Positions 28,215-37,123 of a DNA stretch of 64,000 nucleotides are shown in pieces. Within the stretch, counting starts at the first letter, position 1. Each line of letters opens with the position of its first letter. The position numbers were made by a program, and so were the translations under genes. Source of the DNA: an uncultured Verrucomicrobiae bacterium (lineage in GTDB: Bacteria > Verrucomicrobiota > Verrucomicrobiia > Limisphaerales > AAA164-E04); assembly GCA_943788245.1 (NCBI GenBank), contig CALSPN010000029.1:1-64000 (forward strand), in the 5' to 3' direction. Below the pieces are notes generated by a model that worked only from the letters and a program-made list of their open reading frames with translations, searched no databases and was not told the origin of the DNA.

Positions 28215-29584
28215 ACATCCTATCATCCACTCCTAAATTATCCCGCCGTACTATGTTACGCAGCCTGGGGGCATCGATCAGCTTGCCTTTGCTTGAGTCG
28301 ATGAACCCCATCCGATTGAAGGCAGATCGCTCAACATCACCTTCCATCAAGCGGGTAGGATATTTTTATTTTCCAAACGGCATTCCGAGGGGGATCTGGC
28401 ACCCTAGTCAAGTCAACAGTAAAGGGTTCTTGCAAAAGTTGAATCCCTGGATGAGCCCACTTGAAGCTTATAAATCTCAATTGCTCATACCCACTGATAT
28501 CTGGACACCAGAGGGAAATGGTCACAGCGCAGGCACTGCTACCTGGCTCACTGGAGGTGGATATGATGATCAAGCCGTTCGGGCGGGGGGTGTTTCTGTG
28601 GATCAGCTGATTGCCGGCCACACGGGGAAGGAAACAATGCTTCCCTCCCTTGAAATGTCCTTGAAGGGGGAGGGCTTCTTCTCCAACTCACTGCCGAGAA
28701 ATGCTGTTTCCTGGTCTCCCACAAACGTACCTCTGACTCGTGAGGTGGAACCTCGGGCTATTTTTGATCGCATGTTTCGGCCGCCTACCGGAGGTGCATC
28801 GAATCGATCGGTGATGGATCTGGTGCTAGGGGAAGCGAAAGCACTCAACAAGCAAATAGGACGTGCAGACCAGGCTCGACTGGATGAATATTTCGAATCG
28901 ATTCGTGCGTTGGAAAAGCGCATTGAATTTGCCGAGATTCAAACCCTGAAGATGCAACGTGATCAGGCGTTAACCCAGGCACTCACAGCACCGGCCCCGG
29001 GGATACCCAGCGATCATCAGGAATACATTCGACTGATGATGGATATGATTGTGCTGGCCTATTGGTCAGATGCAACGCGTGTGGTTTCCTTCATGCTGGA
29101 TCATGGTCAATCCAATCGATACTTTAATTTCATCGAAGGTGTCAAAGGAACTTGGCACGCCCTGTCTCATTATGGCAATGCTTCGGGTTCTACGGAAGAT
29201 GATGATGGGAAAACCAGTTGGGATTCAGTGGAAACCAAACGGGCAATGTATGCGGAAGTCATTCGTTGGCATCATCGGCAATTTGCTTACCTTTTGGAGC
29301 GTCTACAATCTATTCAGGAACCCGATGGAGCTTCTATTCTTGATAACAGTATGCTCCTGTATGGGAGCAGCCTTGGCGATGGAGATGAACACGATGAGAA
29401 AGATTTGCCAACACTTATTGCGGGAGGTGGAGGGGGAAGTATCAGGTCTGGGAGGCAATTGAGATTCAAACGAGGTACTGACCTGTCTAAAATTCATCTC
29501 GCATTCCTTCATCGTCTGGGAATACCTGAGAGTCAATTCGGATCAGTGAACAGCGATTTTGGTCCTCTTGATTTTTTGACTTAA
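28211..29584 (+). CDS. DUF1552 protein, Tat-type signal
   Basis: A 457-residue protein of the DUF1552 family, which is distantly related in fold to DUF1501 and alkaline phosphatases. The N-terminus has LSRRTMLRSLGASISLPLLES, a twin-arginine signal. Family motifs include YFYFPNGIPRGIWHP, GNGHSAGTATWLTGG, VSVDQLIAGHTG, and a late LLYGSSLGDGDEHDEKDLPTLIAGGG. It is translationally coupled to the preceding cytochrome (4-nt overlap). Such pairs are probably an exported redox or hydrolytic unit of unknown substrate. Confidence 0.9.
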   Translation: MNILSSTPKLSRRTMLRSLGASISLPLLESMNPIRLKADRSTSPSIKRVGYFYFPNGIPRGIWHPSQVNSKGFLQKLNPWMSPLEAYKSQLLIPTDIWTPEGNGHSAGTATWLTGGGYDDQAVRAGGVSVDQLIAGHTGKETMLPSLEMSLKGEGFFSNSLPRNAVSWSPTNVPLTREVEPRAIFDRMFRPPTGGASNRSVMDLVLGEAKALNKQIGRADQARLDEYFESIRALEKRIEFAEIQTLKMQRDQALTQALTAPAPGIPSDHQEYIRLMMDMIVLAYWSDATRVVSFMLDHGQSNRYFNFIEGVKGTWHALSHYGNASGSTEDDDGKTSWDSVETKRAMYAEVIRWHHRQFAYLLERLQSIQEPDGASILDNSMLLYGSSLGDGDEHDEKDLPTLIAGGGGGSIRSGRQLRFKRGTDLSKIHLAFLHRLGIPESQFGSVNSDFGPLDFLT

Positions 29585-29824
29585 AATCAGCTGCAATGCC
29601 AGCGCCTTGATGACTGCATGTTCGATGTGATAACCGAATAAAGAAAGAACTGGATCAACCCCGGCGATACTTAAAAGCGAGGGAATTCAGCTCGCTGATG
29701 TTCAGATGAAAAAGGCTCTCTGTCGGCTTAATTTGAGTCCATCGATTGATCTAGGGTCCTGGTGATCTGTTTGAGTCACGATCCGATAGCGTTTTCAAGT
29801 ATATTCAGGATGATATGATCTCCT

Positions 29825-32419
29825 TCATTCATCCGTGTGCACTGGAGACTCCAGCGTACCACGTGTCACACCCAGTTGATTGATGAGTTTGAGGTTTTTC
29901 CAAACATAGCTTCCATCTACCTTTCCCGATAACAGATCGCGATAAGTCTCCAGCGTTTTAAGAACTTCGGATTCTGATTCATTGATAAATTCCACACGGA
30001 AATATTTGATGCCCAGAGCCACCATTTGAGACGCATATTCGGCGCCTGTTTGAGCGCGGCCGTTATAAACCGTGTTGCGGCAACCCGCATCGGCTTTCAG
30101 GGGATGCTTTTGTCCAACTCTGTCGCGCAATTCCACTTCATGTTTCTCGCAGGGACGACCACAATCACGGTAATCCTTGCCATCTGACATGAATGCACAA
30201 AACACACAATGCTCCATATGAAACATGGGCATGTGCTGATGCAGGGTAACCTCCAACTGATCCGTCGGCATGGAAGAAATCAGGGCTTTGACTTGATCGA
30301 AATTGAGGTCGTAGGAAATAGTTAAACGATCGATATCAAAGGAATTTAACAAATATGATGCAGTCCAGGGATTCGATACATTGAATGAAAAATCTGCAAT
30401 TCTTTGATTGTTCCTGAAAAACTCAAGGTCATCATAATTACGAACCAGGTATCCATCGGCCTCACTCGATTGAACTTGTTTGAGAATCCATTCTTCACCT
30501 GGCTTGATGATACGCGGTGGAGCAACCCAGATCCCTGAACTCGGGTCTGTTTTCTGCTGGTCGTTAAAGGATTTACGAAATAGATGAACAGCCTCACGAT
30601 ATTTCTTGGGATCTTCGAAGTCGCAATAAATCAGACGACTTCCAAAAGCAATCGCAGCATTCAATTGGTGAATATGCCTGACAAGCGGAATAAGTTGAGG
30701 GGATAAATCTGAAAGTGACTGATGCGCTTCAGGGAACCGGGGTTCGGTGCATGCTGATGTTGAACGTAGTTGCCACCTCGAACCCTCGCTGGGTAACTCA
30801 CTTAGTTGGCTCACCATTTCCCTGCGCATGCGATTGAGTTCACTCACGGGAAGCATGCAGGGTCCCTCGCATCTGAAGGATACCTTATCCAACTGAAAGT
30901 TCGTGCTTCCCAATCGCCCAAATTGCTTCCGTAGAGTGCCCTCGTCAAGCGGTCGTTTCAAAGCGCTCTGGATTTCTGTGCTGGAAAAAATGTGGACTGT
31001 TTTGCCTGTGGGGTGATGGGCAACGACTTCAAGTCGATGGCCAGGTGTTCCTTTGACGACTATTGAGATGGGGGTTCCTGAAGGTTTTGATTCTCTTCGG
31101 GCGGATTGGCGGAGTTTTCGCTCCAGAGCCGGATCACTTGTTTTCCATATGCGATCTCCAACATTGAGCTGTTCAGTATTCAATCGGTCATGTTGGAAGA
31201 ACAGACGTAGCCTTTGCTTGTTTTTTTCTTCAGGCGCATTTTGATGAAGAGAGGTGACTTTGAATAACCTGCCACCCTGCTCAGCTTTATCAGGATTGCC
31301 CTGGTCAATCACCACGCCATCACCAGCCTTTACTGGTTGCTTTGTTTCTATGGTGAAACCATCTCCTTGGATGGACTGAATTCGCCCCAGATAAACTCCT
31401 CGTTTTTTCCCGAAACGCGCATGCACCAGTTTCTGATTGTCGATTCCGTTGAACCACCCCGTGTAAAGGCCTCGGGAAAAAGCCATTTCCAGATCATACT
31501 TTGAATTCTCAAATAGCCTTTGACCTTCACCTGTTTCAAGGTGCGGTGATTCCGTGATCTGGTCGATGGCCTGCCGATAAACTCTCGTGACGTTTGCCAC
31601 GTATTCGGGCGTTTTTAATCTACCTTCAATTTTAAGAGAACTCATTCTCAGGCGAACCAGCTCGGGTAGCGCGGGCAGACCTGCCAGATCTTGTGGGCTG
31701 AGCAGGTATTTTTGATCTCCCAATGGGATCGATTTTCCATCCTTTATCAAATCATAGGGCATTCTGCATGCTTGTGCGCATTCACCCCGATTAGCGGACC
31801 TGCCACCCAAAGCCTCGCTTGTTAAACACTGGCCTGAATAAGCTACACAGAGAGCCCCATGGACAAATACCTCCAATGGCATTTCCACTCCATCCACTGC
31901 AGGATCCTGTTTCAAATCCTTCTTAATCGACTCGAGTTCTTTCAAAGAGCACTCACGTGCCATGACGACCAACTGACAACCTAACATTTCTGCAAACCGA
32001 ATGCCTGCAGAACTGGTGATGGTCATCTGTGTGGACGCATGTATGGGGAAGTCGGGGCTGATCGAACGAATCATGCGACATAAGCCGATATCCTGAACAA
32101 TGGCAGCATCCACATCCGCTTCGATGATTGCCCTCAATTGGGCCTTTGCGGATTCCATTTCATCCGCAAAAATCAAGGTGTTCATGGTCACATATCCACG
32201 AACATTTCTCTGATGCAGATATTCCATTAACTCAGGAAGATCAGCGGTCGTGAAATTATCCGCACGCATCCGTGCATTAAAACCAGTCAGGCCAAAGTAG
32301 ATGGCGTCGGCACCGTTTTCCACGGCAGCACGGGCACAGTCCCAATTACCCGCAGGTGATAAAAGTTCAGGAGACTGTTGTTTTGGTGTTGATTCAAAAT
32401 TTTTGGCGTTATCTACCAT
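29825..32419 (-). CDS. U32-family peptidase-like protein (RlhA-type)
   Basis: About 864 residues from the chosen start. The N-terminal half is a U32/YdcP-type domain: ELLSPAGNWDCARAAVENGADAIYFGL, then IHASTQMTITSSAGIRFAE and FVHGALCVAYSGQC. A cysteine set in SGQCLTSEALGGRSANRGECAQACR is typical of the iron-sulfur subfamily involved in RNA hydroxylation (RlhA, TrhP). A DUF3656-like region follows, and a C-terminal extension has further cysteines (CVFCAFMSDGKDYRDCGRPC and ADAGCRNTVYN). I chose MVDNAKNF at 32419; longer frames reach 32671 but run into the divergent epimerase gene with unconvincing sequence. The likely role is tRNA or 23S rRNA hydroxylation rather than proteolysis. Confidence 0.85.
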   Translation of the reverse strand: MVDNAKNFESTPKQQSPELLSPAGNWDCARAAVENGADAIYFGLTGFNARMRADNFTTADLPELMEYLHQRNVRGYVTMNTLIFADEMESAKAQLRAIIEADVDAAIVQDIGLCRMIRSISPDFPIHASTQMTITSSAGIRFAEMLGCQLVVMARECSLKELESIKKDLKQDPAVDGVEMPLEVFVHGALCVAYSGQCLTSEALGGRSANRGECAQACRMPYDLIKDGKSIPLGDQKYLLSPQDLAGLPALPELVRLRMSSLKIEGRLKTPEYVANVTRVYRQAIDQITESPHLETGEGQRLFENSKYDLEMAFSRGLYTGWFNGIDNQKLVHARFGKKRGVYLGRIQSIQGDGFTIETKQPVKAGDGVVIDQGNPDKAEQGGRLFKVTSLHQNAPEEKNKQRLRLFFQHDRLNTEQLNVGDRIWKTSDPALERKLRQSARRESKPSGTPISIVVKGTPGHRLEVVAHHPTGKTVHIFSSTEIQSALKRPLDEGTLRKQFGRLGSTNFQLDKVSFRCEGPCMLPVSELNRMRREMVSQLSELPSEGSRWQLRSTSACTEPRFPEAHQSLSDLSPQLIPLVRHIHQLNAAIAFGSRLIYCDFEDPKKYREAVHLFRKSFNDQQKTDPSSGIWVAPPRIIKPGEEWILKQVQSSEADGYLVRNYDDLEFFRNNQRIADFSFNVSNPWTASYLLNSFDIDRLTISYDLNFDQVKALISSMPTDQLEVTLHQHMPMFHMEHCVFCAFMSDGKDYRDCGRPCEKHEVELRDRVGQKHPLKADAGCRNTVYNGRAQTGAEYASQMVALGIKYFRVEFINESESEVLKTLETYRDLLSGKVDGSYVWKNLKLINQLGVTRGTLESPVHTDE

Positions 32420-32530
32420 TGGATTTAGCGGGTTGTCGTGAAAAATTCGGCGGACGGACTGGTCAACCATAGCATTGCATGGAAGACTGTGCCAAGCATG
32501 GAGCCAATGAAACATCAAGAGAACAAGGGT

Positions 32531-33403
32531 ATGAAACGGGTGCTCGTCGCAGGTTATGGGTACATAGGGTCTCTGGTCGGGCATTTGTTGGCAGAAGCCG
32601 GAACCGAAGTTGTTGCAGTCAGTCGAACCATGCCCGGGGGGCTGCTGCGTCAACCTCACCCAAATGTGCATTGGTTTCCTGCTGATCTCACCTGCAGAGA
32701 TTCCCTTTCAGGTTTGAAAGGGGATTTCGATCATGCACTGTTCGCCGCGTCTTCAAGTCGTGGCGGCGCTGACGATTACCGACACATTTATTGTAATGGT
32801 CTAGACAATTTGATGACCTTGCTCAATGGACGCTTGAGCCAATCCTTCATCTACTTGAGCAGTACAGGTGTCTACGGTCAGAACGAGGGTGAATGGGTTG
32901 ATGAAACCATGCCTGTTCAACCGAAGTCCGAGACGGGGCAAGTTCTGGTGGAAGCTGAAAAAAGAATAATCCATCGTTATCAATCCAATGCCTTTCCAGG
33001 GATGATCCTGAGGTTGTCGGGTATTTATGGTCCAGGTCGGGGCTATGCCTGGAAACGCATTCAACAGGGGAACGCTGTCATCGAAGCTCCAGGTGAGCGA
33101 TGGGTGAACATGATCCATCGAGACGACGCTGCCCGTGCTGTGCTGGCAGCCTTCATGGAAGGGATTGCAGGGGAATTTTATAATGTCACCGATGATGTGC
33201 CTGTTCGGCAGCTTGAATTCTATCAATGGCTTGCATCGGCTTCAGGCAGCCCTATCCCGAAGGTTGTAGAAAGCGATCCGCTCAAGCCAAGCAAGCGTCA
33301 GGTCACTCATAAGCGGATCAGTAATCAAAAATTAAAGCAACTGAATAACTTTAAGTTGAAATTCCCAAGCTTCAAAGAGGGATATCTGGCTTTGATGAAA
33401 TGA
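32531..33403 (+). CDS. NAD(P)-dependent epimerase/dehydratase, YeeZ-like
   Basis: An extended-SDR protein of 290 residues. The Rossmann start MKRVLVAGYGYIGSLVGHLLAEAG lies at 32531, and FIYLSSTGVYGQNEGEWVDE gives the Ser/Tyr region. The segments SGIYGPGRGYAWKRI and MIHRDDAARAVLAAF are typical of YeeZ-type atypical SDRs, which often lack the full YxxxK active site. Upstream in-frame starts exist (to 32438), but the Rossmann motif should lie at the very N-terminus. It is divergent from the U32 gene, with 111 nt between the starts. The substrate is unknown. Confidence 0.85.
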   Translation: MKRVLVAGYGYIGSLVGHLLAEAGTEVVAVSRTMPGGLLRQPHPNVHWFPADLTCRDSLSGLKGDFDHALFAASSSRGGADDYRHIYCNGLDNLMTLLNGRLSQSFIYLSSTGVYGQNEGEWVDETMPVQPKSETGQVLVEAEKRIIHRYQSNAFPGMILRLSGIYGPGRGYAWKRIQQGNAVIEAPGERWVNMIHRDDAARAVLAAFMEGIAGEFYNVTDDVPVRQLEFYQWLASASGSPIPKVVESDPLKPSKRQVTHKRISNQKLKQLNNFKLKFPSFKEGYLALMK

Positions 33404-33814
33404 TAGAGTTCAAACAAGAATTTCTCAAGTTGGACTAAGCTCTGGACCCTGAGAGCTATCATCGCAACGAAGGAGTGCTCAAGTTCCACTCAGGATTTTG
33501 TAACATCCCCCGGTTGGCTTGAGAATCATATGAGGGTAAATGACAAAGCCTGAATTTGATCCATTAAAAAATAGATCAACAAATTGCGTTTGTGAGCTGC
33601 TTGGCAAGGTGAGGGCAATTCAACCTGCAAACATGATGCCCCTCAAATTATCAAGCTAAAGGTGGAAGAATCACAACAAAAGTGTCACTGATAATGGTCT
33701 CAAAAGTCCGCTCAGTATCAGAAAGTAAAAATCATCTGATTGAGGCTTTGACTTGTTTGCCACTATTATTCAAAGCAAATCTCTTGCAGACTAGCCTTGT
33801 CAAGGGAAGCGCTT
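33404..33814. other. Intergenic region, nothing recognised
   Basis: A 411-nt AT-rich spacer between two convergent genes (epimerase and the ftsB-like gene). I saw no open frame with protein-like sequence, no strong terminator hairpin and no tRNA. Confidence 0.5.
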
Positions 33815-34150
33815 TTAATTGGATGGGATTTGGGCGTTGATGGTTTCAAAACGAACGACTTTTTCTCCTGGTTTTGCGTAGCCCAGCTTTTCACGAGCCA
33901 GACGTTCCAAAGTCATCTTGTTGGTATTGATAGCACCGATGGTTGCATTCATTTGATCGGCGAATGCCTTTTCCTCAGCAATTTGTTTCTGCAACAGATT
34001 GATGCGCTTCTGCATTCCCTCATTCTGGCGGATTACTGGTTTGTACCACTGAAATACAGCCAAGCTGCCAGCAAAAATCAACAAAAGCATCACCACTTTG
34101 GTAAGCTTCATCCAGATCCCTACATCCATACGTTTTGATTTATGGGCCAT
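33815..34150 (-). CDS. FtsB/DivIC-like septum formation protein
   Basis: A small bitopic membrane protein of 111 residues. A short basic N-terminus (MAHKSKRMDVG) is followed by one transmembrane helix (LTKVVMLLLIFAGSLAVFQWY). Next is a coiled coil (IRQNEGMQKRINLLQKQIAEEKAFADQM...LERLAREKLGYAKPGEKVV), ending in the conserved REKLGYxxPGE motif of FtsB/DivIC. These proteins form part of the divisome complex with FtsL/FtsQ. It lies 72 nt downstream of murJ on the same strand. Confidence 0.9.
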   Translation of the reverse strand: MAHKSKRMDVGIWMKLTKVVMLLLIFAGSLAVFQWYKPVIRQNEGMQKRINLLQKQIAEEKAFADQMNATIGAINTNKMTLERLAREKLGYAKPGEKVVRFETINAQIPSN

Positions 34151-34222
34151 AATAGCGTCCTAGAGGGTTTATTCTCCTGACAACCATAACTTATTTGGAA
34201 TACATAATTTCTATGAGATTTA

Positions 34223-35782
34223 CTAATTCCTGTCCAGTTTTTGCTTTAATAATTTCCAGATATCCCTGGCTGCAGGAACTCCCGACCAATAGGTCAGGAC
34301 TGCATAGAACCCGGTACCCAGGATCAAAGGAACAAACACTTCTGTTAATTGGGTCCAGACACTGGGCGTTTCTATCATACTCACAATCCACTTCCACAAT
34401 GCCCAAGCCAAGAATGCAGCCAGAATCCCCGATCCCAGGACGGTGAGGGTGGGTTGAATCATTTCCTTCACCTTCATATTGGGGAACTTGCGGCGAATCG
34501 CATAAAAAATGAGTCCAAGATTGATCATCGAACTCAGCGCGTTGGCTATTCCCATGCCCGCTTGCTGGTAGGCTGGAATCAAAAAGAAGGCGAAAATCAG
34601 GTTACAGGATAAGCTGAAAACGGCGATGCGCATGGGAGTCTTAACATCGCCCAAGGCGAAAAATGCGCGTGCAATAATATTCACCAGGGAGAATGCCACC
34701 AAGCCTGGAATCAAACACTTCAAAGCCAAAGAGGCGCGTGCGGTTGAATTGACACTAAATTCATTACCCTCAAAAAGCAGGCGTATTATGGGCGTCGCCA
34801 TTACAAAAGTCATGGTAGTTGCAATCCAGTTAGCATAAATGAGATATCCCATTCCCTGCCTCAAGCCTGATTGGAATTCTCCATATTTTTTTTCAGCCGC
34901 CAGGCCTGAAAGCATGGGCAACATGAAGGTGGCTAACGATACCCCGAAAATCCCTTGAGGCAGCTCCATCAGTCGTACTGCATAGTTGAAGGATGCCACG
35001 ACATGTGGGGCTTCACCGAAGGCGATTGCGTTGGTAAGGATGATATTCAGTTGAAACGCCGCTACCCCAACGATGCCCGGAAGTATCCGCACCATGAGTT
35101 TATGGACGGTTTCGTTCTTCCATGGATTGATCCATCGAGGCCTGAAGCCTTCCTTGAAAAGGAGAGGGAATTGGAAGAGCGTTTGAGCAACTCCTGCAAT
35201 CAAGATGCCGACCGCCAAGCCATAGATCTTGTCTTCGAGATGCGTCCCAAACCTTGGCGCAATAAGAAAGACTGCAGCAATCATGACCACGTTCAACATG
35301 GTGGCACCCAGTGCCGGAATGAAAAAGTGGCCTCGTGCATTCAGGATGCCCATCAGTACTGCTGCCACGCAAACCATCAGGACATAAGGTGCCATGATAC
35401 GAAGAAGCCCGAAGAATAATTGAGTCTTTAAACCCAGATTCACGCCCTCAATCATTGCCGTTGAGAATATGATAATGAGCGTGACAGCGATGGAGCAGGC
35501 AATGATCAGGGCTGAAACAGTGGCATTGGCAACATACCACATCGCTTTTTCACCCTCCTGCATTTCTTTTTCCTTGAACATCGGGATGAATGCAGCCGTC
35601 AGAGCACCTTCTCCCAGCAGGCGACGGAAGAGGTTGGGGATTTGGAATGCATAAAAAAAGGCGGAGGCAACGAGGCCATCGCCCATGAATCGGGCATAAA
35701 CCATTTCACGAACCATTCCCAGAAGCCGACTGAGCAGTGTCGCAGCTCCCATGGCTCCCGAAGATTTTAGCATTTTTGACAT
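34223..35782 (-). CDS. murJ: Lipid II flippase MurJ
   Basis: An integral membrane protein of 519 residues with about 14 hydrophobic segments, matching the MviN/MurJ family. The N-terminus MSKMLKSSGAMGAATLLSRLLGMVREMVYARFMG carries the family start with its conserved arginine. Other features are IPNLFRRLLGEGALTAAFIPMF, the FNYAVRLMELPQGIFGVSLATFMLPMLS segment, and charged residues within membrane helices. It moves lipid II across the inner membrane for peptidoglycan synthesis. The ftsB-like gene lies directly downstream, giving a wall-synthesis/division pair. Confidence 0.95.
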   Translation of the reverse strand: MSKMLKSSGAMGAATLLSRLLGMVREMVYARFMGDGLVASAFFYAFQIPNLFRRLLGEGALTAAFIPMFKEKEMQEGEKAMWYVANATVSALIIACSIAVTLIIIFSTAMIEGVNLGLKTQLFFGLLRIMAPYVLMVCVAAVLMGILNARGHFFIPALGATMLNVVMIAAVFLIAPRFGTHLEDKIYGLAVGILIAGVAQTLFQFPLLFKEGFRPRWINPWKNETVHKLMVRILPGIVGVAAFQLNIILTNAIAFGEAPHVVASFNYAVRLMELPQGIFGVSLATFMLPMLSGLAAEKKYGEFQSGLRQGMGYLIYANWIATTMTFVMATPIIRLLFEGNEFSVNSTARASLALKCLIPGLVAFSLVNIIARAFFALGDVKTPMRIAVFSLSCNLIFAFFLIPAYQQAGMGIANALSSMINLGLIFYAIRRKFPNMKVKEMIQPTLTVLGSGILAAFLAWALWKWIVSMIETPSVWTQLTEVFVPLILGTGFYAVLTYWSGVPAARDIWKLLKQKLDRN

Positions 35783-35996
35783 CGTTATTCTTAATCAATA
35801 CAGCTTCGCAATCCTGATGATCGATTCGCCGATTTACTTGCGGAGCTGGTTGGCACAGGCATCATAAGCAAAGCGATACGTCGGGCAAACCTTTCTCGCG
35901 TAAAGCGAAGCTTTTGAAAATCTTCACTGGAGATTTTAGCCAAAGGGCACTAATTTTCCAACCTAGGCGCGGTAACAATCAAATCACGATAGCAAA

Positions 35997-36599
35997 GTGG
36001 TAAAGGCTAAAAGAAAATCAAAACGATCCTCACTCAAAAAGGGTTGGCATGGACAGACTGCGAATCTTGGTCGGGCCGTAGAGGTGAGCCTGGCATGGGT
36101 AGGGGCGCTCCTCGTCGTGGAGATCATAGATTTCAGTATGGGGAACCGGCTTGATGCATTCGGTATCCTGCCAAGGGTCTGGATTGGTCTGATAGGAGTC
36201 CTTGCAAGCCCTCTGCTGCATGCTGACTTTGCGCACTTGATGGCCAATGCCGGTCCGATGGCCTTGCTCCTGGCTATTCTTTTCTCCGATGGCAGGTATC
36301 ATCCTAAATCAAGTCTGGCTTTGATATGGATGGTAAGCGGCCTTGGAACATGGCTTATTGGCCGCAATGCCATTCACATAGGGGCAAGCTCGGTTATTTT
36401 CGGATTGGTGTCTTTTTTGATTGTGGCTTCACTCTGGATGAAGAGTTGGCGAGCGTTGTTTTTTTCTCTGGTTGTTTTCTTTCTTTTTGGAGGATTGTTT
36501 TATGGGATCTTCCATGTGCATGCCGGGGTGTCCTGGGAAGGGCATCTGAGTGGTGCGCTCGCTGGTGTCTGGGTTGCCTGGGTCATGCATGGACGTTGA
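35997..36599 (+). CDS. Rhomboid-family intramembrane protease
   Basis: A 200-residue membrane protein starting at GTG 35997. It has a basic N-terminal tail followed by about six hydrophobic segments. Rhomboid signatures are complete: HADFAHLMANAGPM (the HxxHLxxN-type motif), the catalytic serine in HIGASSVIFGL, and the catalytic histidine in WEGHLSGALAGVWVAW. The family cleaves transmembrane helices of membrane proteins. It is divergent from murJ, with 214 nt between the starts. The alternative is a rhomboid-like non-protease, but the Ser and His are both present. Confidence 0.9.
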   Translation: MVKAKRKSKRSSLKKGWHGQTANLGRAVEVSLAWVGALLVVEIIDFSMGNRLDAFGILPRVWIGLIGVLASPLLHADFAHLMANAGPMALLLAILFSDGRYHPKSSLALIWMVSGLGTWLIGRNAIHIGASSVIFGLVSFLIVASLWMKSWRALFFSLVVFFLFGGLFYGIFHVHAGVSWEGHLSGALAGVWVAWVMHGR

Positions 36600-36756
36600 T
36601 TCCGTATCTCTGCAGTCAACGAATATCAAAACTCCGATGGTAAAATAAGTCCCAGTTGAGGCTTGTTTTTGAATCCCCGCTCGACTTTGCTTTCATCGAA
36701 AAATTCAAATCATTGCCAAAGATGATTTGTGTTGCTATCCATTTACCTACTTTATC

Positions 36757-37074
36757 ATGAATGCAGAACAACAAACTGAGTCCGCGATCGAAGCGGCAAA
36801 AAAGGCTTACTGGACAGCAAACATTTCCGTTGTGCTTGTGCTCATGGGAATCTGGTTCCTGTTTGGCTGTGTCCTTAGTATTTTCGCGGTAGATGCATTG
36901 AACAAAATTCAACTCGGGGGTTTCCCTCTTGGGTTCTGGATGGCTCAGCAAGGAACCACCATTGCATTTATTTTTGTGACTCTGGCCTACGTTCTCATTA
37001 TGAAACGCCTGGACATGCGCTATCTGGCCCAGTGCGGTAAAAAATCCTCAGAGGAACCAACAACTGCCGCTTGA
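36757..37074 (+). CDS. DUF4212 small subunit of a sodium/solute symporter
   Basis: A 105-residue protein with two transmembrane helices (ISVVLVLMGIWFLFGCVLSIFAV and GTTIAFIFVTLAYVLIMKRLDMRY) and the family sequence AYWTANISVVLVLM...IQLGGFPLGFWMAQQG. DUF4212 proteins are encoded directly upstream of VC_2705-type sodium:solute symporters and act as their partner. That is the case here, with the symporter starting 49 nt downstream. I chose ATG 36757; ten further in-frame codons upstream look untranslated. Confidence 0.93.
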   Translation: MNAEQQTESAIEAAKKAYWTANISVVLVLMGIWFLFGCVLSIFAVDALNKIQLGGFPLGFWMAQQGTTIAFIFVTLAYVLIMKRLDMRYLAQCGKKSSEEPTTAA

Positions 37075-37123
37075 CCGATCAGGTTCATAATCCACAATTA
37101 GCCCATTTATCTTACTCTAACAC

